This document shows positions 1-5,881 of a DNA stretch of 8,247 bases, one piece after another. Every line of letters starts with the position of its first letter. The first letter of the stretch is position 1. The stretch comes from an uncultured Litorilinea sp. Lineage in GTDB: Bacteria > Chloroflexota > Anaerolineae > Caldilineales > Caldilineaceae. Under the pieces are notes generated by a model, which searched no databases, was not told the origin of the DNA, and saw only the letters and a list, made by a program, of their open reading frames with translations. The stretch lies in assembly GCA_946885925.1 (NCBI GenBank), contig CAMPHP010000103.1, forward strand, positions 1 to 8,247, written 5' to 3'. The translations under genes were made by a program, and so were the position numbers.

Positions 1-328
1 TAAAACGCACCCTCTAGAAATACAGCTTGTCTGCTCCAGTTTCAGTATTCTGCAACACTCATTTGCCACCCTTTAGCGCAAACCTATTCATCTGTCTGGC
101 CGTGCGAGCGATGGCGATATTGTGCATAGGTAGACGGATGATGGAGCTATTGTCCGAGATGGGGTCTTTGGAGAGGAGTGCTGGTACAATTATGCCTGCA
201 TAATTTGCTGCATGCCTTGTACACCGATATTTTGGTACAATCGCATAAGCTGGAAAAGGTAATTCCTCAATTTCTCGAAGATCAGACAACCAAAAAAGAA
301 TCAAAAGAGAATAAGGAGAATGGTTCCC
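1..328. other. Intergenic region upstream of the first gene
   Basis: No convincing gene lies here. Open frames on both strands have poor composition, lack a properly spaced Shine-Dalgarno site, or run out of frame into the gene that starts at 329. The stretch contains two identical TGGTACAAT words (182-190 and 233-241) that look like extended -10 promoter elements. It also holds the ribosome-binding site AAGGAG at 313-318. The first 60 bases could be the far end of an upstream unit, but nothing recognisable is visible there. Confidence 0.6.
182..241 (+). promoter_or_regulatory. Two candidate extended -10 elements (TGGTACAAT)
   Basis: TGGTACAAT occurs at 182-190 and again at 233-241. Each fits TGn-TACAAT, an extended -10 with five of six matches to TATAAT. 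Neither has a good -35 hexamer at 16-18 bp, which extended -10 promoters can tolerate. The second copy would start transcription near 248, leaving about an 80-nt leader before the secreted-protein gene. This is inference from motif matching only. Confidence 0.3.
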
Positions 329-1057
329 ATGCAAAAGCAGATTCGCCAACAACCGCGGCCCTGGTGGCGCACAGCACTGGCATTCATGGCAATCGTTGCC
401 GTCACCGTAGTTGCGTCCGTACCGTATTCTACACATGCAGCAATAACCAATTCACTACACAATGGCAACTTCGAGGCAGGATTTTATACCCAGCCCGGCT
501 GTGGTAGCGAGGGCTATGAGGGGCAGGTTGGCAATGGGTGGAACTGCTTTACCAACGGCAGAGCAGCGCGCTATGGCTTCTATGCCGACGCATGGGCACC
601 TGTGGTTTCCGAGGGCCAATACAGCCAACTGATCGAGATCAATACCTGGGGTGTCCCCAATGCCGACAACGACCGCTATGCCGGAATCTACCAAACGCTG
701 CCAGTCATGCCAGGAGCGGAGTACGAACTCTCTCTGCGCGGCATGATCCGCACGACCAACATGCAAGGAGATCTCTGGCGCTACCAGGTACAGGTCGGCC
801 ATCTATACGGACACAATACGGACTGGCGCGACGTCCGCAACTGGCAAGATGTAGGGTGGTACACCTATTACCCGCGCACCGAACCAGGCGCTTTCAGCGA
901 GTACAAGACCGTTATCAAACCTGGCAAGGGAACCGATCGCCTGACGGTCTTCGTTCGTGTCTGGAAGAAGTGGGGTATCACGGATGAAGAGATCAACGTG
1001 AATCTTGACTCCATTACCCTGGTCAATCTCGGGGTACAAAAGCCAAAAATGCGGTAA
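329..1057 (+). CDS. Secreted protein with a probable carbohydrate-binding-like beta-sandwich domain
   Basis: This 242-aa protein has a clear Sec signal. Its n-region (residues 1-14) carries basic residues and a WWR, residues 15-32 are hydrophobic, and a likely signal peptidase I site lies after Thr-His-Ala near residues 37-38. The mature part begins with NGNFEAGF, a phrase typical of galactose-binding-like or CBM-type beta-sandwich domains. It continues with many aromatic and Gly-rich strand segments and ends in a strand of the type VNLDSITLV (residues 223-231), common at the end of such domains. Cys58 and Cys73 could form a disulfide outside the membrane. No catalytic motif, LysM repeat, lipobox or C-terminal anchor is visible, so it is probably a free extracellular protein. 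The start is placed at 329 because AAGGAG (313-318) sits 10 nt before it, whereas the in-frame ATG at 320 would leave 1 nt. A following F420-type gene lies 37 nt downstream. The ligand is unknown, and the fold call is by sequence impression only. Confidence 0.8.
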   Translation: MQKQIRQQPRPWWRTALAFMAIVAVTVVASVPYSTHAAITNSLHNGNFEAGFYTQPGCGSEGYEGQVGNGWNCFTNGRAARYGFYADAWAPVVSEGQYSQLIEINTWGVPNADNDRYAGIYQTLPVMPGAEYELSLRGMIRTTNMQGDLWRYQVQVGHLYGHNTDWRDVRNWQDVGWYTYYPRTEPGAFSEYKTVIKPGKGTDRLTVFVRVWKKWGITDEEINVNLDSITLVNLGVQKPKMR

Positions 1058-1094
1058 ATCGCGCAGAGGATACAGCAAAACGAGGACATGGTTT

Positions 1095-1556
1095 ATGACG
1101 AATAGAACAGAAGCGCCAATTGACAGCCCGACAGGCTGGGTTAAAGAGCATATAGCTCGCTACGTTGCTACCGATGGCAAGGATGGACACATTTGGCGTG
1201 GCGTGACAACACTCCTACTGACGACGACGGGCCGCCGATCGGGTAAGCAACGCCGTACTGCGCTCATCTATGGCCGTGATGGTGACAACTACATCGTTGT
1301 GGCGTCAAAAGGCGGTGCGGCGAATCATCCCGAGTGGTACCGCAATCTCGCCGCCAATCCTGAGGTTGAAGTGCAGGTTCTTGGGGATCGCTTTCATGCT
1401 CGTGGACGCACAGCTACAGAAGAGGAGCGACCGGCGCTTTGGGAACTGATGACAGAGATTTGGCCCGCGTACAACGACTACCAGAAAAAGACCGACCGGA
1501 TCATCCCGGTCGTCATCCTCGAGCGTACCGACCGGCCTGGTTCATCACAAGGTTAG
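1095..1556 (+). CDS. F420H2-dependent nitroreductase/quinone reductase family protein (Ddn-like)
   Basis: This 153-aa protein is of usual length for the deazaflavin-dependent nitroreductase family (Ddn/PF04075 type, split beta-barrel fold). Family signatures are TTGRRSGKQRRT (residues 44-55), which carries the basic loop that contacts the F420 phosphate and polyglutamate tail, and VASKGGAANHPEWYRNL (69-85), the Gly-rich cofactor-contact segment ending in the HPxWxxNL hallmark. Members use reduced F420 to reduce quinones, nitroaromatics or other activated alkenes, usually in the cytoplasm or at the membrane. The substrate here cannot be read from sequence. The start at 1095 (MTNRTEAP) has GAGGA at 1082-1086, 8 nt upstream. 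The longer in-frame frame back to 1005 overlaps the previous gene and is basic, low-quality sequence. The gene likely shares a transcript with the secreted-protein gene upstream and is followed by a strong hairpin terminator. It implies that the host makes F420. Confidence 0.88.
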   Translation: MTNRTEAPIDSPTGWVKEHIARYVATDGKDGHIWRGVTTLLLTTTGRRSGKQRRTALIYGRDGDNYIVVASKGGAANHPEWYRNLAANPEVEVQVLGDRFHARGRTATEEERPALWELMTEIWPAYNDYQKKTDRIIPVVILERTDRPGSSQG

Positions 1557-1585
1557 TCACTCCTTCGTTTAGGTAATACAGAGCA

Positions 1586-1624
1586 AAAAGCAAGGTTGGA
1601 CGTAACTGTTCCAGCCTTGCTTTT
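1586..1624 (+). terminator. Rho-independent terminator, possibly bidirectional
   Basis: The arm AAAAGCAAGGTTGGA (1586-1600) pairs with TCCAGCCTTGCTTTT (1610-1624) as 15 bp with a single G-T wobble, closing a 9-nt loop. The stem runs into a T tract on the plus strand and has an A tract on the 5' side, so it could also stop leftward transcripts. It lies 30 nt after the F420-family gene and separates it from the MscS gene. Confidence 0.88.
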
Positions 1625-1700
1625 ATCTGAAGTCGTTTAATGCTTCATCTTGTTGTGGGCCAGACCGCTCGGTAGAGTAGATTTTGTCTTGAGAGTCTAT

Positions 1701-1732
1701 TTCAATCTACTGGTTCAATCTACTGGTTCAAT
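1701..1732. repeat. 13-bp tandem direct repeat upstream of the MscS gene
   Basis: TTCAATCTACTGG occurs twice head-to-tail (1701-1713 and 1714-1726), followed by the first six bases of a third copy (TTCAAT, 1727-1732). It lies about 35-65 bp before the MscS start, where a promoter or operator would sit. It could be a regulator site or a replication-slippage product. No clear -35/-10 pair is evident around it. Confidence 0.75.
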
Positions 1733-1765
1733 TCACTTGCAGGATCAAGCACTTAGTTGCTCGCT

Positions 1766-3367
1766 ATGGATAGACTGGACATGGATTTCTTTACAACGAT
1801 GGAGCATCTGCCCCAGAATCTTGCTGTGATTGGGGTCGAGATACTCTTGGTGGTCGTTTTCTGTCTGATGCTGGCGCGAGTCGCCCGCGTCAGCATGGCA
1901 CACTTGGTTCAGATCCCCGCACTGGAAGCCTACCATCCCCAGTTGCATACTTGGAGCCGGCGCAGTCGTAAAGTGATGGCTCTGGTTGCCATCGTTCTCG
2001 CGCTGATCCTGATCGTCTGGAACGGCGTGCTGCTCTACCAAGATCGGGACTTACTGGCTCATACCACAAATCTAATTACCAGTATGCCAGCAGGTTTCTG
2101 GCGTGAGTTGGCGTGGGATTTGGCGCTGATCACCGGCTTGGTGCTCATCACGCGGCCTATCTTGCGTTTGGTACGTTATCTGCTGGAACTTCTCGAATAT
2201 CAAACCAAGAACATAAGTCTGCTCCAAAGCGACGATAAGGCAATTGGGCGCTTGTTTGCCACACTCACCAGCGCAACGTCCAATACGATTTGGCTTTGGG
2301 TTATCGCGCGTTCAACTCGCCTGCTCAATATGCCGGAGTTCGTGACCCGCTATGCCAGCTTGGGGTTACGCATCTATCTGCTCATAGCCCTTGGACAGGT
2401 GTTGGTAAAGGCAATTGCCGCCGCGATTGATGTGCTAGATGCGCTGAGTTTGCGCCACGCACGCCACGAGGTGCTTCTCGCCTATTACCAATCCATTCGC
2501 AACCTTATCCCGCTTATACGGCGAACCCTGGAATATGGTGTTTACCTGGGCGTGGCGACCCTGATCCTGCTGCAGTTGGACTCCTTTGAGGGACTCGCTA
2601 TCCACGGGCCGCGCTTGCTTCAGGTGTTGGGTGTCTTCCTCTTGGGTCGTGTCACGATTGAGATACTGCGCCTGTTCATCGACCGCCAGATGTTTGGCGC
2701 TGACGAACCCGTAGATGAGCTAGAGATGCAGCGCAAGATGACGCTTGCTCCCCTTATCAAAAGTTCTATGGCCTATGCGATCTATTTCTTGATCCTGGTC
2801 TTTGCCCTGCGCGCGCTGACCATCAATCCCATGCCCCTTCTGGCAGGCGCAGGCATCATCAGCATCATCGTCGGCTTGGGCGCGCAGCCTGTTATTAACG
2901 ATCTGGTATCTGGCTTTTTTATCCTGCTGGAAAATCTCTTTTTGGTCGGTGACTACATCGAAACGGGCACAGCGCGCGGCACGGTTGAAGCGGTAGACAT
3001 TCGCACCACGCGCATCCGCGACCCAAATGGGCAGCAGCATATTCTACGCAACGGGCAACTTGGCGCGGTGATCAACTACTCCAAGAAATATACCTATGCC
3101 GTTGTAGAGGTCGGCGTGCTACATAGTGCAGACCTGGATCAAGTTTCGCAGTTGCTCGAAGAGGTAGGTTCTACATTGAACTCGCAGACAGTGGATGTGC
3201 TGGAACCCACCCAAGTGCAGGGTGTAGAACGCTTCACTGGCGAAGGCCCCATCCTTCGCACCGTCACGCGCGTCAAACCAGGTCGCCACCAACAAGTAGC
3301 CCGCATCTACCGTCGCCTGGTTAAAGAGAAGTTTGACGAGATAGGCATTAAGCTTACGGCGACGTAG
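1766..3367 (+). CDS. MscS-family mechanosensitive ion channel with an extended N-terminal membrane domain
   Basis: This 533-aa inner-membrane protein is much longer than E. coli MscS (286 aa). Hydrophobic helices are at roughly residues 18-37, 70-91, 115-134, 165-183, 197-217, 256-271, 284-304 and 333-352, followed by the pore helix region 356-391. The pore segment is rich in Gly and Ala (LAGAGIISIIVGLGAQPVIN) and leads into DLVSGFFILLENLFLVGDYI, the diagnostic MscS signature. The beta domain follows (GTVEAVDIRTTRIRDPNGQQ, then ILRNGQLGAVINYSK), and the C-terminal alpha/beta region ends near 530. The family releases solutes on hypo-osmotic shock; long-N-terminus members may instead serve other gating or signalling roles. 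The start is uncertain: ATG at 1766 is used here, but a TTG at 1757 in the same frame has GCAGGA 12 nt upstream and adds three residues. The 3' end overlaps the convergent ADC-family gene by 14 nt. Confidence 0.93.
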   Translation: MDRLDMDFFTTMEHLPQNLAVIGVEILLVVVFCLMLARVARVSMAHLVQIPALEAYHPQLHTWSRRSRKVMALVAIVLALILIVWNGVLLYQDRDLLAHTTNLITSMPAGFWRELAWDLALITGLVLITRPILRLVRYLLELLEYQTKNISLLQSDDKAIGRLFATLTSATSNTIWLWVIARSTRLLNMPEFVTRYASLGLRIYLLIALGQVLVKAIAAAIDVLDALSLRHARHEVLLAYYQSIRNLIPLIRRTLEYGVYLGVATLILLQLDSFEGLAIHGPRLLQVLGVFLLGRVTIEILRLFIDRQMFGADEPVDELEMQRKMTLAPLIKSSMAYAIYFLILVFALRALTINPMPLLAGAGIISIIVGLGAQPVINDLVSGFFILLENLFLVGDYIETGTARGTVEAVDIRTTRIRDPNGQQHILRNGQLGAVINYSKKYTYAVVEVGVLHSADLDQVSQLLEEVGSTLNSQTVDVLEPTQVQGVERFTGEGPILRTVTRVKPGRHQQVARIYRRLVKEKFDEIGIKLTAT

Positions 3368-4175
3368 CCAGTGGAGGGTGTAGCACGGGAGATGTAGCAG
3401 GCGCAGAACCCTCGCTCGACGACGCATCCGTCGTGGCAAGATAGTCGTGAATGACGCGGCCAAAAGGTAGGCTAAAGTCTGTGCGCCAGTAAAAGCCCTG
3501 TACTACATCGCGCACAGGCAGCCGGTAGACAGGAGCCTGTGCATTGGGCCGCAACTCGATGGTCGCCGGGCCAGTCCAGCACTCATGGACTTGCACATTA
3601 GAGAGCGTGCGCGCCGTTAGCTGGCGCACCGCATCCGTGCCGTCTACATTGGGCACCACTTTTAGATTGATGTTGGTCCTGAAGTCGGCATGATTGGCGA
3701 GATCGGCAAGCTGCGCCCGCTCTTGTTTATAGGCCATCGTAACCGTGATTACGTCAATGCCATTGCGGCTGACTGTACCGACAAAGAGGTCACCGCGCAC
3801 TTCTAATTTGGGTTCGCCGCCCTTTTTGGGCTGACCATAGATCTCGCGACCCGTTGCCACAGCGCCGTCACTCTGCAAGTAGAGATAAGGCGAATAGGCC
3901 CCCACGATGTCCGTACCCGGCATCCTCACCGGAATCTGCACAGCCGATTCGTAATACTGCCCGAACCAGTCGGAGTCGTTCATATGATAGATATGGACAA
4001 TGACGAGATCCCCAATCACCTCCAATGGCTGCGGGATAAGTTGCCGCGCGCACTCTGGATCTGTGCGGTAAAAGATGGTCAGAATCTCCGTGTTGCGCAT
4101 TTCGATAGGAAAGCGTGGCACCAGGGGATTGTCAAAAGGGGTCTCGAAGGTACGCGAAAGATCATCTGGGATCAT
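3354..4175 (-). CDS. Acetoacetate decarboxylase (ADC) family protein
   Basis: This 273-aa cytoplasmic protein matches the ADC family, whose founding enzyme decarboxylates acetoacetate to acetone and CO2 through a lysine Schiff base. The hallmark GREIYGQPKKGGEPKL (residues 109-124) contains the adjacent pair Lys117-Lys118, matching the Schiff-base lysine and the lysine that lowers its pKa in the clostridial enzyme. Glu76 in YYESAVQIPV matches the conserved active-site glutamate region. Many family members act on other beta-keto or polyketide-like acids, so the substrate is not settled. The start is placed at ATG 4175 because GGAAG lies 8 nt upstream; a GTG at 4190 would add five residues but has no spaced ribosome site. 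The protein is about 25-30 residues longer than the clostridial enzyme: residues 249-273 form a Ser/Ala/Pro/Thr-rich tail encoded where the gene runs into the end of the MscS gene. The gene is divergent from the PhyH-family gene. Confidence 0.88.
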   Translation of the reverse strand: MIPDDLSRTFETPFDNPLVPRFPIEMRNTEILTIFYRTDPECARQLIPQPLEVIGDLVIVHIYHMNDSDWFGQYYESAVQIPVRMPGTDIVGAYSPYLYLQSDGAVATGREIYGQPKKGGEPKLEVRGDLFVGTVSRNGIDVITVTMAYKQERAQLADLANHADFRTNINLKVVPNVDGTDAVRQLTARTLSNVQVHECWTGPATIELRPNAQAPVYRLPVRDVVQGFYWRTDFSLPFGRVIHDYLATTDASSSEGSAPATSPVLHPPLATSP

Positions 4176-4190
4176 GGTAGGCGCTTCCAC

Positions 4191-4222
4191 TTCTCTAAAT
4201 ATTCTCTAAATGTTCTCTAAAT
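4191..4222. repeat. Three tandem ~11-bp repeats before the ADC-family gene
   Basis: TTCTCTAAAT occurs at 4191-4200, 4202-4211 and 4213-4222, so the period is about 11 bp. A degenerate fourth unit (ATTATCTATAA) follows from 4223. On the minus strand the unit reads ATTTAGAGAA and lies 16-47 bp upstream of the ADC-family start codon, just downstream of an A+T-rich TATAGATAAT that could serve as a -10. The units would sit in the early transcript or across the start site. The near-helical spacing suits a cooperatively bound regulator, but slippage is an equal explanation. Confidence 0.75.
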
Positions 4223-4576
4223 ATTATCTATAAACGTTAGATGGACAGGAGCTTGAGGCAGGTAGAACGATACAACGACAAAGCCAGCAGAGGCTCAGGA
4301 GCCACGTAGGGAGCAGGACTCTTTGCCAATAGGGTATCGCTGCCATGCTAGCACACTTGGTAGAAAATCGAAAGAAGGAGGCAAAAGAGAACCCCAACAG
4401 CCAGAGGAATCCCCACTCAACGTTTGGCAATGGTGTTATCACCTTGTACAATAGCGCGGTACTATCCGGCGTGCTCCTCGACAGTAATTCCCGCCGGTAA
4501 TTGTCTAAACCTAGCCAGAATTAAGCAACTGCATCCTTAGCCAGCACCAGCCAAGAATAGCGGAAAGAAGCGTCCT
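4223..4576. other. Divergent intergenic region between ADC-family and PhyH-family genes
   Basis: No supported gene lies here. A 51-codon plus-strand frame at 4345-4500 and a Cys-rich hydrophobic minus-strand frame both lack convincing ribosome sites and other support. The region contains a good rightward sigma-70-type promoter (4424-4452). In its predicted leader there is a 6-bp GC-rich inverted repeat, CCGGCG at 4466-4471 and CGCCGG at 4492-4497, enclosing 20 nt. A strong Shine-Dalgarno-like AAGGAGG at 4375-4381 has no start codon at a usable distance. No known riboswitch was recognised. Confidence 0.6.
4424..4452 (+). promoter_or_regulatory. Sigma-70-type promoter for the PhyH-family gene
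   Basis: TTGGCA (4424-4429, five of six to TTGACA) and TACAAT (4447-4452, five of six to TATAAT) are separated by exactly 17 bp. Transcription would begin near 4459, giving a leader of about 118 nt before the start at 4577. It is the best-matched promoter in the window, but it is predicted from consensus only. Confidence 0.55.
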
Positions 4577-5338
4577 ATGACCATTTCTCCTGACCAGCGG
4601 TTTGCCTTTGATGTCCAGGGTTATCTTCATCTACCCGCGGCGCTAACGCCAGATGAGGTCTCTGAATATACGCAATGGATGAACGAGACCGAACAGACCG
4701 ACGTAGAGGCGCTCAATGCAGATTACCCGGAGGGAAGGAAACACCAGCTAAATCGCCCAGTTTCGCGAGTGATTGATGCCGATGTGCGCTTCGCCCACTT
4801 GCTAGATCACCCTGTTGTGACACCATTTCTTACCGAATTTCTTGGCCCTGACTACCGGCACATTGACAATGACCTCTACTACACCTATCCAGGCTATGCC
4901 GGTGGTCACTGGCACCGCGGCGTACCAGCCCATCCAACCGGCTATGTCGAGAATGGTGTGTTTTCCTGTCCGATGGTGAAGGTATTCTACTGCATGACAG
5001 ATGTGGGGCCTGGTGAGGGAGAATTCGTGGTGATACCTGGTTCGCACCGGGCGCACTTTCCGCTCGAGGTAAAAGGCCGCGTGGATCTGCCAGCACAGCA
5101 CATCTTTGACAATGTGAAGGCTGGGGACATCATCATTTTTAACGAGGCGCTATTGCATAATGGTCGCCCCAATCCATCTGGCAAAACGCGCAAGACAATC
5201 ATTGTCAACTTTGGGCGGCATCAGGCGCGCGTCTGGCGCGGCTATAAACCAAAGCCAGAAACACTCGCACGGATAAGCGTTTCGCAACAGGCCATTCTTA
5301 GCAACGCGCCAGGCTTTTGGTCAAGCGAACATGATTGA
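4577..5338 (+). CDS. PhyH-family (phytanoyl-CoA dioxygenase-like) Fe(II)/2-oxoglutarate enzyme homologue with a His-Arg-Gly metal motif
   Basis: This 253-aa soluble protein fits the PhyH family of iron and 2-oxoglutarate oxygenases. Family features include the N-terminal FDVQGYLHLPAALTPDEV (residues 11-28), a PGYAGGHWHRG segment (105-115), a TDVGPGEGEF..IPGSHRAHF strand pair (141-161), the distal iron-binding histidine at 194 in LLHNGRPN, and the 2-oxoglutarate-binding arginine at 205. The expected WHxD motif instead reads Trp112-His113-Arg114-Gly115, so the iron-binding carboxylate is replaced by glycine (codon GGC at 4919-4921). Loss of that carboxylate is known in Fe/2OG halogenases (Ala in SyrB2, Gly in WelO5), but it also occurs in inactive or altered members. 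A His95-Ile-Asp97 upstream is an alternative but fits the strand pattern less well. The start at 4577 is preceded by GGAAAG (4562-4567). A VOC-family gene follows 98 nt downstream. The substrate is unknown. Confidence 0.87.
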   Translation: MTISPDQRFAFDVQGYLHLPAALTPDEVSEYTQWMNETEQTDVEALNADYPEGRKHQLNRPVSRVIDADVRFAHLLDHPVVTPFLTEFLGPDYRHIDNDLYYTYPGYAGGHWHRGVPAHPTGYVENGVFSCPMVKVFYCMTDVGPGEGEFVVIPGSHRAHFPLEVKGRVDLPAQHIFDNVKAGDIIIFNEALLHNGRPNPSGKTRKTIIVNFGRHQARVWRGYKPKPETLARISVSQQAILSNAPGFWSSEHD

Positions 5339-5344
5339 TTCTAC

Positions 5345-5387
5345 TCTGATCTTGTCTGATCTTGTCTGATCTTGACACCTGATCTTG
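5345..5387. repeat. Tandem 10-bp repeats between the PhyH- and VOC-family genes
   Basis: TCTGATCTTG is repeated exactly three times (5345-5354, 5355-5364, 5365-5374). After an ACAC spacer, a nearly complete fourth copy, CTGATCTTG, follows at 5379-5387. The period is one turn of DNA. The third copy and the spacer create a perfect TTGACA (5372-5377), but there is no good -10 at 16-18 bp. The block starts 6 nt after the PhyH-family stop codon and ends about 50 nt before the VOC-family start. Confidence 0.85.
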
Positions 5388-5436
5388 ATATGGGGCTGGT
5401 TCTTAGATTCCGGCAAAATAAAGCGCAGGAGGTTGC

Positions 5437-5829
5437 ATGAGTAGCATCCGTGGTTTGGCCGAGGTCGTACTCACAGTTCAAAATCTACAAGCATCTGTCG
5501 CCTTTTATCGAGATATATTAGGCTTACAAGTCATTTCCCCGGCGGAATTTGGTGGGCCTGTCTTCCTGCAAGCGGGTGGTGGTAGGGCGTATATCACCAA
5601 TACGATCGTTCTCGCACAAGCAAAGCCTGGAACTCCCCCATTTGCGAAACCGCAATCGCTCCATCATATAGGGCTTGAAGTTGACAGTGAGACGTTCGAT
5701 GCAGAAGTCGCCCGGCTCCAGGAGCTTGGGATCGAGACCCGCTTTGGGCAACATCCATTGTTCCCATCGCGTACAGTCTATATCAATGATCCTGATGGCA
5801 ATGAAGTTGAATTGATCAGCGCTAGCTAA
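5437..5829 (+). CDS. VOC superfamily (glyoxalase/bleomycin-resistance/extradiol dioxygenase fold) protein
   Basis: This 130-aa cytoplasmic protein is a typical single-chain VOC member made of two beta-alpha-beta-beta-beta modules. Module one begins with AEVVLTVQNLQASVAFYRDILGL (residues 8-30) and module two with SLHHIGLEVDSETFDAEVARL (74-94), ending in the DPDGNEVELI hallmark (118-127). Likely metal ligands are Glu9 (where many members have His), His77 and Glu125. A glutamate equivalent to Glu56 of E. coli glyoxalase I is not obvious. Functions in the superfamily range from isomerases and lyases to dioxygenases and drug-binding proteins, so none is assigned. The start is supported by AGGAGG at 5427-5432, 4 nt upstream. 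It lies 98 nt after the PhyH-family gene and 52 nt before the membrane-protein gene on the same strand, so co-transcription is plausible. Confidence 0.88.
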   Translation: MSSIRGLAEVVLTVQNLQASVAFYRDILGLQVISPAEFGGPVFLQAGGGRAYITNTIVLAQAKPGTPPFAKPQSLHHIGLEVDSETFDAEVARLQELGIETRFGQHPLFPSRTVYINDPDGNEVELISAS

Positions 5830-5881
5830 AACGCTAAGTTCTGAGTTGTGGCGACTCGTCAGCATTCGAGGGGAGAATTCT

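Noticed and set aside
59..436. 125-aa minus-strand open frame
   Set aside because: It overlaps the start of the secreted-protein gene antisense, is rich in Cys and rare-pattern residues, and has no domain or ribosome site.
178..507. 109-aa plus-strand frame starting with GTG
   Set aside because: It runs out of frame into the secreted-protein gene, and its purine-rich upstream sequence abuts the start with no spacing.
1005..1094. N-terminal extension of the F420-family gene
   Set aside because: It overlaps the previous gene, is basic and unlike the family. A properly spaced GAGGA supports the start at 1095.
4375..4381. Strong Shine-Dalgarno-like AAGGAGG
   Set aside because: No ATG, GTG or TTG follows at a usable distance, so it is probably fortuitous.
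4224..4451. 75-aa hydrophobic Cys-rich minus-strand frame
   Set aside because: It has a TTG start without a Shine-Dalgarno site, falls on the promoter region of the PhyH-family gene and matches no family.
4345..4500. 51-codon plus-strand frame in the divergent region
   Set aside because: It has only a weak AGGG upstream and no recognisable domain, and the best promoter lies inside it. Too little to call a gene.
5372..5408. Promoter from the perfect TTGACA at 5372-5377
   Set aside because: No acceptable -10 hexamer lies 16-18 bp downstream; the nearest A+T-rich word (TTAGAT) is 25 bp away.
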